A DNA stretch of 64,000 bases. Origin: Nitzschia sp. DOCU1. Taxonomy: Eukaryota > Bacillariophyta > Bacillariophyceae > Bacillariales > Bacillariaceae. This document shows positions 55,128-64,000 of this stretch, one piece after another. Location: positions 2,914,001 through 2,978,000 of the forward strand of contig OX595987.1 of NCBI GenBank assembly GCA_951394045.1, given 5' to 3'. Position numbers and translations under genes: made by a program. Each line of letters begins with the position of its first letter. Position 1 is the stretch's first letter. Under the pieces are notes generated by a model. That model made no database searches. It worked only from the letters and a program-made list of their open reading frames with translations, and was not told where the DNA came from.

Positions 55128-56120
55128 CTACGAATCCGAATCTGAATCGTCATCATCGTCCGCAACAATAGTAGCCTCCACCACCGGCTCCGAAGCATCA
55201 ACAGCAGCCTCAACCGCAGTAGCAGTAGGGCTATCAGCCCCACTTCTACTAGCCGCAGATCCTTGTGAAGGGCTTGCTGCCGCCTTGCGTTTTCGTGATG
55301 CTGGCTCTTTGTTCACTCGCTTTCCTGCTGCCGACGCTGGAATGGCTCCCTTGATGAAAAATGCCATTTCGTCTGTCGAAGAGAGTCTAGGAGAATATAA
55401 TTCTCGTTTCAGCCACTTCCAATTGGCCGGCGAAGAAACAAAAATCTGTTCGAGTCTCAAGACTTGTTCCTTAAACGTGTCGTCATCGAGTGACCAATCA
55501 CCATGTTTGTGAAAGGTCCGTCTCTCCAAATCTGCCAACTCTTGTGCTGGTCGGATCAAAGGCAAGGATACTAGCTCATCCGAATTCGAATCAAAATCCC
55601 GAGACAAGAACTGGAGAACCCCCATTACCATTTCTTTAGCATCCATGGACCCAGGGACGTCTGCAGGATTCATTGCCAGGCAGCACGTCTTGAAGAGTTC
55701 CTTGGTAGGAACCGGCCCGGATGGATTTTCATCAATAATCTTGAGGACTGTAAGGAAAAGGGAAATTTCACCTGCCTTGGCTGCTTTTAGAATTTCCGCA
55801 TCTGGTGTACCCACGATAGCTGCCGATTTGGAATGAACGTCCGGATCCGCGACGGTTGACCCGAAAACTTTGTCCACCGACGAGGATTCTGCGGTCGAAT
55901 CGTCAATTTCAACGCCATGCTGGTGCAATAGATTCCGTAGTAGATTTTTGGCAGTATTCCCCATAGTGGAGCCGGTGCCAAAAGCACTTTTCTGAAGCGC
56001 CGCCAGTCCGCTTCCGACAAAACGTCGCTTGCGGAGTTTTTGATTGGCGACTCTCTGAGCCTCTTCCATCGTAGGGTTATCCCATGGATACGGCGTTGCG
56101 TACGGGATATTCTCAGTCAT
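55128..56120 (-). CDS. Unknown conserved-type protein, nuclear-like composition
   Basis: Single exon, 330 residues, not recognised. It begins MTENIPYATPYPWDNPTMEEAQRVANQKLRKRRFVGSG. The middle (about 105-270) is ordered-looking: predicted helices with FLTVLKIIDENP, VLQFLSRDF and WKWLKRELYSPRLSSTDEMAFF. The end has a basic patch (KRVNKEPASRKRKAAA), possibly a nuclear localisation signal, then Ser/Ala-rich sequence and a poly-Asp/Ser terminus (DDDDDSDSDS). Composition and a clean start support a real gene. No catalytic motif is visible. An extra upstream exon between 56121 and 56461 is possible but not supported. Confidence 0.65.
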   Translation of the reverse strand: MTENIPYATPYPWDNPTMEEAQRVANQKLRKRRFVGSGLAALQKSAFGTGSTMGNTAKNLLRNLLHQHGVEIDDSTAESSSVDKVFGSTVADPDVHSKSAAIVGTPDAEILKAAKAGEISLFLTVLKIIDENPSGPVPTKELFKTCCLAMNPADVPGSMDAKEMVMGVLQFLSRDFDSNSDELVSLPLIRPAQELADLERRTFHKHGDWSLDDDTFKEQVLRLEQIFVSSPANWKWLKRELYSPRLSSTDEMAFFIKGAIPASAAGKRVNKEPASRKRKAAASPSQGSAASRSGADSPTATAVEAAVDASEPVVEATIVADDDDDSDSDS

Positions 56121-56535
56121 AGTGGCAAGACAATAAAGCGATATGAGACTGAAGACGAGTGCAAGGTGCTTTGTGCAACTGGGCGGGGTGAATATGTTAT
56201 GACCTCCTCATCGGCTGCTTCCATTCTCTCCTCTCCATCGTCAGTCACATCGTGCACTACTTCGTGGTTTTTGGTGGATATCGGCCGAGCTGGCTGGCGC
56301 GATTGATTTCGACCAAAGCGACCGATCTCAACAACATCAACATCCCCCAACAACGTGGGGGTGCTATTTCTGAGTGTGCTAGGTTGCCCGTCGGACGAAC
56401 ATATCTCTCGGCCAACTACTACTGTGATACTAGTACTAGAGATAATTGAAGGAGCAGCCATATTCAGCCGGTCTTTCTAATTCGTGTCTATCATATTAGG
56501 AGATTCTGGCCCATATGCAACTTCATTTCCCTTCC
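56121..56535. other. Intergenic region between unknown acidic protein and PDI-ERV gene
   Basis: 415 bp. A 114-codon frame on the minus strand (56461-56117) overlaps the start of the unknown protein in another frame and has no recognisable features; it is not called. No other element seen. Confidence 0.45.
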
Positions 56536-58194
56536 TTATCGACCAGGGGGGCGCTTTGGCGCTGCCGACTGCTGGGATGCCCGCCTGGTGGCGCTGCGGA
56601 TGCCCGCCTCGACAAACCCTACAACGGTAAAGGTTCCACCAACAATTGCCATCAAGGATGTGATATAGTCGTACCAATGTCTTGATTCACGTCGATACCG
56701 GACCGCAATGGGAGACAAGTCAATAATAAACTTGGCTTCTGGAACCTCGTCGTGCTCGTAAACTGCAAGTTGACTGCTCTGTAACATTTGATACCAGCGA
56801 TCATTTGTCGTAATCAACTTGATGTAGTGATGATGCGCCTCATGAAGGTTCCTCGTTACGTAGACATTGCCGTCCAATGGATGCGAGGACAACTTGAAGC
56901 CTTCGGGGAAAACATCGTGACGCGTGATTCGTTGCGAGTCGTCAGCAGGCGCAAACCCTAGATGGTGAATTTCGTGGCTCACGTTGGTCATGTGTGGTGC
57001 CAAGTCGTGATGTGGCGAGAAGGCTTGAATGTAAAAGTTGCCTGGAACTCTGTGAAGCTTTATTGACCCGACGATTTGACAGCCTGGATGGCTTTCCGGA
57101 TTCCATTCTGCCTTGTGATGATGATGCCGAGTGCGCTCAAGTGCTTCCGCCCAGTGTTTTTCCTCATTGCTCACATCCAGGTGCTTCTCCATCGCGGCGT
57201 TGATATTGTCCATGTTGATAACCCCCTCCTTCCCCAGGAGAGATTCGGCTTCTCGGAGAAACGTAATCATATCCATCACTGTCCGATGTCCTCGGTAGTC
57301 TCCATTTTCAAACAGCTTCCCATTGACGTACAGTCGAAGAGTCGGATAGGCCACAATTTCATTTTCCAGGCACAACATGTGATGCTGAACGCAGTCCACT
57401 TTTCCAATCAGGACTGGGACGGCCAAGGAATCGGCTTCCCGCAGTGCATTTTCGTCGTAGCCTTCCTGAGCCTCTTCTACCTTTTCATTTGTAGCGTCAT
57501 TCATCACCTTAGCAAGGACCTCCCATGTCGGAGCCAGATGCTGACAGTGTCTATATTATAGAGTGCAAATGAAAAAATTGATGAGAAACCACACGTGGAG
57601 AAAAGATCCGACGGAAAGACAAAGGACCATGTCCTCCACTTACGAGCACCACGACGCAAAAAAGTCGACAAAGAGCAACATATTCTCATTCTGCGCATAT
57701 TTTAGTGTTGTTTCGTCGAGACTGACAGCTTCTTCCCCTGACTCGTGCAATTCTTCTAGGGTCTGCACAACCAGTTCGTCGTGCAAAGCAACTTCGACAT
57801 CATTTTGACGAACATTCCGAGCCGCAAAATAGTTCAGCACGCCGTTCGCATCAATCGGAAACTTCTTGACAAACTTGGTCACATTCTGATTATTCCCCAG
57901 TACGCTGACCACGTCGACTTGAACATATTCACATTTCAAATCCATCATTGTGATGTTGAACGAGGCCACAATCTCATCGTCGTAATCCCTCTTTTTTGGC
58001 TGCCGCCGATCCAACATTAAATCCGAAGCAATTCTTGTGGTCCAGTAGTCTCTTGTCTCCTTATAGACCAACAGCAGAATTGTAAAAATCGCCATCCATG
58101 AAATGATGCTGCCCTGTTTGCTCCCTTCCAATAAATCCCCAGGAACCTTTCGGTACATGTCCAATTTGGCGACCCATCTTCGGCGTCCGGCCAT
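56536..58194 (-). CDS. PDI-ERV fusion protein of the early secretory pathway (PDIL5-4-like)
   Basis: Two exons, 58194..57644 and 57550..56536, 93-nt intron; 521 residues. Order: ERGIC_N-type N-terminus with one membrane helix (IISWMAIFTILLLVY, about 31-45), Erv41/46-like lumenal segment (FNITMMDLKCEYVQVDVVSVLG), a thioredoxin domain with active site W-C-S-H-C at 182-186, formed across the splice junction, then a second COPII-coated-ERV segment (GCQIVGSIKLHRVPGNFYI ... HLGF) and a C-terminal helix (YITSLMAIVGGTFTVVGFVEAG). This matches plant PDIL5-3/5-4 proteins, which combine disulfide isomerase and ERGIC-32/Erv cargo-receptor architecture; both ends are in the cytosol and the domains in the lumen of ER or Golgi carriers. 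No KDEL is present, consistent with membrane anchoring. His-rich patch at about 312-316. Confidence 0.92.
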
Positions 58195-58676
58195 TCTTGG
58201 AAGTGCTGTCTTGTTCGGTCAGGACCACAAACGATTATAGTAATAGACTGATCTGAAGCGCCTCGGTTCAGAAAACAGTTAACCCCGAGCTCTTTGTGTA
58301 TCGTTATTGGCTGTATGAATTGTTTGTTTTGCTGCGTTGAGTTTGTGTTCTCCCTTTCGGACTCTTCATCGTCTCGGCGTTTCGGATTTCGTTTTAGGTC
58401 ATTTTCCTTGGAAATTTTTCGTCTCGCGCGGTCATCGGTGGGAGGAAAAGTCGACATGCGCGCGCGCTGGATCGACTTTGGGTGCACGCGCTTGCATTTA
58501 CGGTCGCTTTAGTCAAAAATGTGAAGCAAGCGATGCAACCGATGCAAGCAAGCAACGAAACCAGCGAGAGAGCGATGGCCGCAGTAGCACGAGCCGTTAC
58601 GACAAAAATGCGGAAGAGACATTGTTTGATTGATCCCTGTCATTTGTCATTTCCTTCCATCCCAAAGTCCAGCAAA
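58195..58676. promoter_or_regulatory. Divergent region, PDI-ERV / AP-4 sigma
   Basis: 482 bp shared promoter region of two trafficking genes. No TATA box, RNA gene or repeat recognised; CGCGCGCG occurs near 58459-58466. Confidence 0.5.
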
Positions 58677-59261
58677 ATGCCGATCTCTTTTCTTTTGATG
58701 GTGTAAGTGGAGTCCATGACCGTATTTGTGTCCAGAGTTTTTCGTTTCGTGCATCATCCCGCAGATCCCCTGACACTGCTTTCTGCTGCATTTTATTTCT
58801 CGTCCTGCAGAAACAAACAAGGCCAGACGCGCCTTTCTTCCTATTACGAATGGATCACCATGGCAGAACGCACCGCCTTGGAGAGTGAGATTATCCGCAA
58901 ATGCCTTTCCAGAAGTGAATTGCAATGCAGCTTCTTGGAGTACCGTGGATACAAAGTAGTCTACAGGCGCTATGCCAGTCTCTTTTTCATTGTTGGCACA
59001 AAGCCAACCCCCGAGGAAGAAGAAAACCAAGAAAACGAACTTGGACTTTTGGAGTTTATTCACACTCTAGTCGAGACCATGGACCGATGGGCTGGATCCA
59101 TTTGTGAATTGGACATTATGTATCAGCTCGAGCAAGTCCATTTTTTGCTCGACGAAATGGTCATGAATGGCTGCATTGTCGAGACCAACAAGAGCAATAT
59201 CCTTCGACACATTGATTTAATGGAGCGCGAGTCTCAAAAGGCCGAGTCCATGTACCGATAA
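58677..59261 (+). CDS. AP4S1: AP-4 complex subunit sigma
   Basis: Two exons, 58677..58702 and 58811..59261, 108-nt intron; 158 residues (sigma subunits are about 140-160). Exon 1 supplies MPISFLLMV; exon 2 continues NKQGQTRLSSYYEW. ALESEIIRKCLSRSELQCSFLEYRGYKVVYRRYASLFF, GLLEFIHTLVETMD, ELDIMYQLEQVHFLLDEMVMNGCIVETN identify a small adaptor subunit. The CLSR...QCSF and VYRRYASLFF forms point to AP-4 rather than AP-1/2/3. AP-4 works at the trans-Golgi network without clathrin. A start further downstream (58707 frame) is rejected because the spliced form restores the strand that begins every sigma protein. It shares a bidirectional spacer with the PDI-ERV gene. Confidence 0.92.
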
Positions 59262-59446
59262 GGTGTTAGTTTTCTATGATTCGTTGTCTTGGATGCCATT
59301 CAAGCAAAGAAGTATCAGTAGAGAACAGACTTCTTTTGTTACAACAATGGTGCTAGCTTAATTGTTGGAAGCCTAAGAATGACAATAGGTCCAGCTAACG
59401 CTAATGTAAATATCTAAGCCCCGTCGCATCAAAACTAGCAAGATTG

Positions 59447-60907
59447 CTAGACTGAAACCTGCCTCCCTATGGTCGCATTTCTTGTTTTTGACGGCTTCTT
59501 CGGGAGTACCGAAAAGTACCGGGAAGCAATTGGCTCCTTCTGAGAATTCGTCATTGAGCTGTCAACGGTTGATTCGCTTCGAATGCTGCTGCTTCTTCGG
59601 TAATAGAATCTCTCCATACTTCGAAATAGAGGCCCTCTTTGGGTGCCGATACTGCTCGTTGTAGAGGACCCATCATCGACGAGGACACCAGAGGACAAAT
59701 CATTAGTGCTCATCTCCTCGGCCACACCACAATCAAAAACGTCCGTCGGGAGCGACATGGCTCGGGAAAGTTTCTTCCACGAGGAGGAGGCTCTGCTATT
59801 TTCTTCCTGTGCAATGCCCGAAATCCGAGGTGGGGAGGTATCGAGCCTGGCGACGAGGAAGCCCAGCTCCTTTTCAACCTGATCAAGTGCCGTTCGGACG
59901 GTTGAAAACGGTGGTCGCTTTTGTGGATCTGCTTCCCGGCAGGCCTTGATTAGACGAGCCAGCGACCTTGATGGCAGTGGACTTCCAAAGGAAGGCCGAC
60001 AACGTTGGTGTACCACCTTCTCAACGAACTTGCTCTTCTCATGCAAGTGGTTGTACGGCCGACTCAACGTGACGATTTCGTACAAGAGGATGCCATAGGA
60101 GTAAACATCAGAGTTGCGGTCACTTCCTCGGCCAAGTATGGTTTCAGGTGCCATGTATCGTAGGGAACCTGCTACAGCGATCTCACAGTCGTTCAGATGG
60201 CGAGCCAAACCAAAATCAAACAACTTAACTACCCCGTTCTTATCAAAGCCGACATTCGCGGGTTTGAGATCACGCAATATGATGCTCTTTTCGTGAAGAT
60301 ACGCCATTGCATCGCAGATTCCTATGGTACAGCCTTGGACTCTCTTCAGAATCGATTGAACGCTCGTCGGAGATAAGAACATACTATTCTTCCTTGAAGA
60401 CTTTCGCTGTCTATCGAATCGGTCTGCCAGAGTTTCTTCAAGAAGTTCCAAAACAAGGAAATGCCCCCGGTTCGCCCTTGGATCTGTTGAAGAATTGCTT
60501 CCATGGACTGTGATGATGTTCTTGTGGTTGAGGGTTGAAAGAATGGCAGCCTCGAGAGCTAAATTGGCTGAATTCGGGACAAAGTCTTTCTCGAAGTTTT
60601 TCATCGACCCCACATTCACGCACTTCACAGCATAGCTGCACGAGTCTTCAAAACCAGGATGGTTTATTTTGACTTCGAAAACGTCACTGAATGACCCCAC
60701 CCCCAGAAGTGAGTGCACATGGAGTTCATCCCAACAAAGCTGACCCATTGCTCTAAAGGGCAAGTATTCTTCAGCTGGCTGCCGGCGATGATCTTCTTGA
60801 TCCCTTCTTGAAGAACACTCATAAAAACGTTTTGAGCTTTCATTCATCGTTTCCCAAGCTACTTGGGAGAGCTCTTCGTTGATCACAATCAACGATTCGA
60901 GAAACAT
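59447..60907 (-). CDS. Serine/threonine protein kinase, TKL-like
   Basis: Single exon, 486 residues from the ATG at 60907; the frame is open 16 codons upstream with no earlier ATG. The kinase domain (about 65-345) has GVGSFSDVFEVK (Gly loop), AVKCVNV (catalytic Lys), LALEAAIL (alpha-C Glu), ILRDLKPANVGF (catalytic loop), LFDFGLAR and MAPETILG, then SDVYSYGILLYEIVTL and KRPPFSTV. Its HRD motif is LRD, keeping the catalytic Asp. The activation segment contains GSLRYMAPE, as in TKL-like kinases of protists and plants. A 140-residue Ser/Arg-rich tail follows and may be a regulatory substrate region. Target and pathway unknown. No membrane helix or extra domain was seen. Confidence 0.9.
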   Translation of the reverse strand: MFLESLIVINEELSQVAWETMNESSKRFYECSSRRDQEDHRRQPAEEYLPFRAMGQLCWDELHVHSLLGVGSFSDVFEVKINHPGFEDSCSYAVKCVNVGSMKNFEKDFVPNSANLALEAAILSTLNHKNIITVHGSNSSTDPRANRGHFLVLELLEETLADRFDRQRKSSRKNSMFLSPTSVQSILKRVQGCTIGICDAMAYLHEKSIILRDLKPANVGFDKNGVVKLFDFGLARHLNDCEIAVAGSLRYMAPETILGRGSDRNSDVYSYGILLYEIVTLSRPYNHLHEKSKFVEKVVHQRCRPSFGSPLPSRSLARLIKACREADPQKRPPFSTVRTALDQVEKELGFLVARLDTSPPRISGIAQEENSRASSSWKKLSRAMSLPTDVFDCGVAEEMSTNDLSSGVLVDDGSSTTSSIGTQRGPLFRSMERFYYRRSSSIRSESTVDSSMTNSQKEPIASRYFSVLPKKPSKTRNATIGRQVSV

Positions 60908-61888
60908 TGCGGTCTCCTTTGTAAAGTGAAAGAGAGTGTTTGTTCGAGAATGCACCTGAACTGATTCTTGAACCCAGCAGCGATAATGTGGAGAGTTTGA
61001 TGTTGATCGGTAAGGTTAGCGCAAATGCGAACCGCCGAACATTCGTTGCTCGCGGGATGTACGTTTTTGTCCTGCCCAACCCTTTTGAAAACAGACGGAC
61101 TACGGCGCTCGTTCGCAGTAATACGGCTTGTTGAGCAACGCGACAACTTTCTATACGATATCTCCACTTAAGGGCGGAACCGGAACCGACACGTTAAGTG
61201 CATGCAGACGCAGGCTATTAAACCGTAGCTTTTAAACTACTACCGATAGCGCGAACCCTCCCCCGGAACCGAATTGTATTAGTCTGTTGCGTTAGGTGTA
61301 TCGTATGATACCAGTAATGATTTTTTGATAGGGTCCTCGCGGGCGCCCACAGTTACATGGTAATAAGAATACCGATGCCTTCGACGGCCGAAATATCAAC
61401 GGAAGGCAAAGAAAGCTTTCAACGTCTTCTGTCGAAATTTTCTATGCAGGATTATGCCCCCCTAACTCGGTAGTGAAGTCGAACTTTAAAGTCCTACTTC
61501 AAGGAGTAATTACATGACCAAAACGACATCATAGTACCGGTAGTTGGAGAGCGTCTTCTGTGGGTTATTTTTATACTCTATGAATAGCCCGGGAACCCCG
61601 TAAGAATGAAGTTGACCTTTAGCTAAAGTCCTACGGCTCTACTAGATATGAAGAGGCTTTCCATGCCGAATGAGAACCCACCAGAAGTCCTGGTATTCAC
61701 TTCGAACTTCAAAGTTCTACTAGTAAGGAGGCTGTCCATGCCGACTGAGAACCCACCAGAAGGTACTATTGTGCCATTCTTCCTTTCACAAAGGACCGAG
61801 CCACCTGTACGGTAAGATGTCAGGGCCACGCAAGGTTCTCCTATTTGTCGGACGGGATCAATTGGTCACACCAGGTAGTATTGCCTGA
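60908..61888. other. Intergenic region with partial short repeats
   Basis: 981 bp between the kinase start and the end of the phosphatase gene. No gene recognised. Contains related blocks with cttcaaagt/cctttagctaaagtcct near 61480, 61610 and 61700, and the 35-nt direct repeat described separately. Confidence 0.55.
61653..61762. repeat. Pair of 35-nt direct repeats
   Basis: Copies at 61653-61687 and 61728-61762 (75-bp period) share 33 of 35 bases around CCATGCCGA and TGAGAACCCACCAGAAG. A looser third copy of the flanking sequence lies upstream near 61480-61510. Confidence 0.85.
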
Positions 61889-64000
61889 TCATCTTGTTCT
61901 ATGGATCCAAATATCGTCTAGCACTGTCCCTCCGCGGTCATCTTGAGCCGAACCGTGGAGAACAAACTCAAAATGCAATTCTGTCCTGTTCAACACTGTG
62001 ATACGACCATATCCATACTCTCCCTTGAAAGCGCCGAGCGTGAATTGTGGATGAGAAGCCCATTCGCGCAATGTTCAGCACAACAACCACACGAAAAATG
62101 CTTAGCGTACCTTGATAAAATTGGCCGTCCAAACATTCACAAGATCAAACCCATCATCAAGCTTCGCTCCTGCACTTCCGATAGTGATATGAATCGGTCC
62201 TTCTTTACTACATTGACCTTTGTAAAGACCGTCACAGGTTCGTTGGTACTCGTGATAATGACCTCCCAGCACAATATCGACTTGGTGGGCAACAAGAAGA
62301 TCCTCAAACTCGTCCCGCATGGCCTCGCCGACCAAGTTTTGGGGCCACCAGACTCCACTGCCTTCGCCTTCGTAGAGAGGCCGGTGTGATTCAAGCACCA
62401 CCCACGGAGTTTTGGTTCGATCGACAGTGGCGAGATCATGCTCCAAGAATATGTATTGGGGCGACCCGGGTGACAGATCATGCTCACTGGATATCACTAT
62501 GGTGTGCAGCAATCCATAGTTGAACGAGTACCAAAAGACTCCGTTGCTGTGTTCTGTTGTGGGCATTTGAAAACGCTTGGCCATGGGAACGCCGCATTCG
62601 CCACCCGAATCATCACCAAAGTTACCCCAGGATGGCATGAATCCGTGCGCGGTTACCACACCACTGGGATCCTTGCCAAGGCCGCCGCCATCGGTGTGGT
62701 CGTATTCATGATTCCCAACGGCAACCAGGAGTGGGACTCGAGCTGCCACTGGTTGCACCATTTGAAACCAATTGTCCCAAATGTGGGCGGCTCCACGAGC
62801 ATAGCTAATATCTCCAAAGTGATGGATGCTACTAGTAGCATTCTCCCTTGCTATCATTGCCACGAGCCAGTCTTGCCCGCCTTGCCATCCCATGTAGGGA
62901 CAGCCCTGATCTCCATAGACAATGTAGGAAAATGGTTCCTCGTCTCCCTCCGCTAGAGCTGTACGAAATATATACTCATCGGACCAAATCAAAAAAGCAT
63001 CAGTTTGTCGGAGGCCAACTTGATATTTGTATTCCGTGTTGGGTTTGAGATTGTTGAACTCGATTGTATGAAGCATGCCAGGTGGGTAAAACATGCCCGC
63101 CTGTGTCAGATTTCCAGGAGACTGGCATAAATCCGCCGATGAATAGGTATCGGTCGAACCTTCCACTAGCAACATAGACGTGGTGGTATCATCTTGGGCT
63201 GCCGATATCCTTGCCACGGGGACTGCGTCGGGCACGTCACCGGTTGTGAATTGAACAATCATCCTCGAGGTTTCATTTGTCAAGGCTATATGAATCGCAA
63301 GCGGAGTCTCCTTGGCGTCTTTGATTGTCAATTTCTCTGACGAGGCAATGTGTACATATTGATTGGTCAAAGTGCTGTCGTCGTCGTTGGCAGTACCACG
63401 AGCCTCACCAGATTTGGCAGAATTGGTGGTGGGTAGGCTAGCGTATAATCGAAAGTGGCAATGATCTTGTCGCAAGTTTGGAAAGGATGGAATGAACCAC
63501 AAATCCCGACTTGCTCCATTGAATTCGGACGTGGCTCGAATTTGTGAAATTGTCGCAGCCTCCAAAAACGAATCGGATTCGTCACAATACAAGGCAATGA
63601 CATCCAAATCCTCCTGCAAAAATGTATTTCCCGTATCCGACGTTCGACCCAGTGTCCAAAATACGGTCAGGGACTCTCCCGGTAAAATTTGGGTCTTGTC
63701 TAGCCAAAGTTTGGGAATCTCTATTCCTTTGGCAGCCCATGGACTGTTGGAAAAGTCCAAGAGTTTGGCTTGTTGTAGCCGATCGTAGAGTGGATTGCGA
63801 AGTGCATAAAGGTGGGTGTGGGTGTGAGGATCCATAATGGACAGTAACGTAGGAACCACCGTTTCTTGATGCGCCTTTCCAGGTGTCATGTAGGATCCCA
63901 AAATCGCAAAGCCTCCCATGCACAAGAGGCCGACCGCTGTCATCGGCACAATGAGTAGTCGACCGCACCGATCCCAAGAACAATGGCGATGATGATGAGG
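61889..64000 (-). CDS. Purple acid phosphatase, membrane-anchored, partial (5' end beyond right edge)
   Basis: Exons seen: 64000..62111 and 62023..61889, 87-nt intron with donor GTACGC and acceptor CAAG; splicing joins VWTANFIK to GEYGYGRITV, as the family requires. The frame is open to the window edge, so the N-terminus is missing. A hydrophobic anchor (LLIVPMTAVGLLCMGGFAILGSY) begins the visible part. A fibronectin-like segment follows (about 160-340), then the metallophosphatase domain with YGDQG, GDISYARG, VGNHEYDH, LESHRPLY and GGHYHEYQR, which supply the two-metal site ligands. The family hydrolyses phosphate esters at acid pH; anchoring suggests cell-surface or vacuolar phosphate scavenging. 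Two of the usual motif residues vary (LESHRPLY instead of the common H-x-P context), but ligands appear complete. Confidence 0.92.

Noticed and set aside
56117..56461. 114-codon minus-strand frame as a gene or extra exon
   Set aside because: It overlaps the start of the unknown 330-residue protein in another frame, and its sequence has no domain or convincing splice site.

Overview
This is a window of eukaryotic nuclear DNA, most likely from a pennate diatom. Introns are short (about 70-320 nt, mostly 70-110) with GT-AG ends. Several proteins carry diatom-style N-termini: a signal peptide ending in an Ala/Phe or Ala/Leu-Ala-Pro cleavage site, followed in one case by a twin-arginine lumen signal. 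Other lineage hints are a WRKY19-type C-x4-C...C-x2-H zinc-finger protein with polyglutamine and a probable plastid-targeted type II NADH dehydrogenase. The genus is not proven; Seminavis/Nitzschia-like diatoms are a guess. No operons, rRNA, tRNA or CRISPR arrays were recognised.

Layout. Positions 1-5.2 kb hold a Rab5-type GTPase (cut by the left edge), a membrane-anchored Nudix hydrolase, a thylakoid-lumen protein and a SWI3/SMARCC subunit. Positions 5.2-7.7 kb hold the first of three paralogous secreted chitin-type lytic polysaccharide monooxygenases (AA10 LPMO plus hevein-like module). Positions 7.7-20 kb hold a small membrane protein, a PP2C phosphatase, a DHHC palmitoyltransferase, an App1-like phosphatidate phosphatase with repeated TPYG modules, a CWC21/SRRM2 splicing factor and the AP-2 mu subunit. 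Positions 20-24 kb hold LPMO copy 2, flanked by direct repeats, and a TauE/SafE transporter. Positions 24-29.5 kb hold a GRF-zinc-finger RecQ helicase and a thioredoxin-reductase-like flavoprotein.

Positions 29,913-46,376 are one tandem array: eleven head-to-tail copies of a 1,498-bp unit (one copy 1,484 bp), nearly identical, with no recognisable gene. By comparison with LPMO copy 1, the array interrupts the upstream region of LPMO copy 3, at one copy of a repeated 12-nt promoter motif. LPMO copy 3 (46.7-47.8 kb) carries a 28-nt frame-disrupting deletion and looks like a pseudogene. Array plus dispersed LPMO cassettes are the accessory, fast-evolving part of the window.

Positions 48.4-64 kb return to ordinary genes: type II NADH dehydrogenase, GAF-like/polyQ/zinc-finger regulator, an unknown acidic nuclear-type protein, a PDI-ERV fusion of the early secretory pathway, AP-4 sigma, a TKL-like kinase and a membrane-anchored purple acid phosphatase that runs off the right edge. 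Trafficking is well represented (Rab5, AP-2 mu, AP-4 sigma, DHHC, PDI-ERV), but nothing suggests the genes are functionally clustered. Exon structures below were worked out by hand from splice consensus, reading-frame phase and protein-family continuity.
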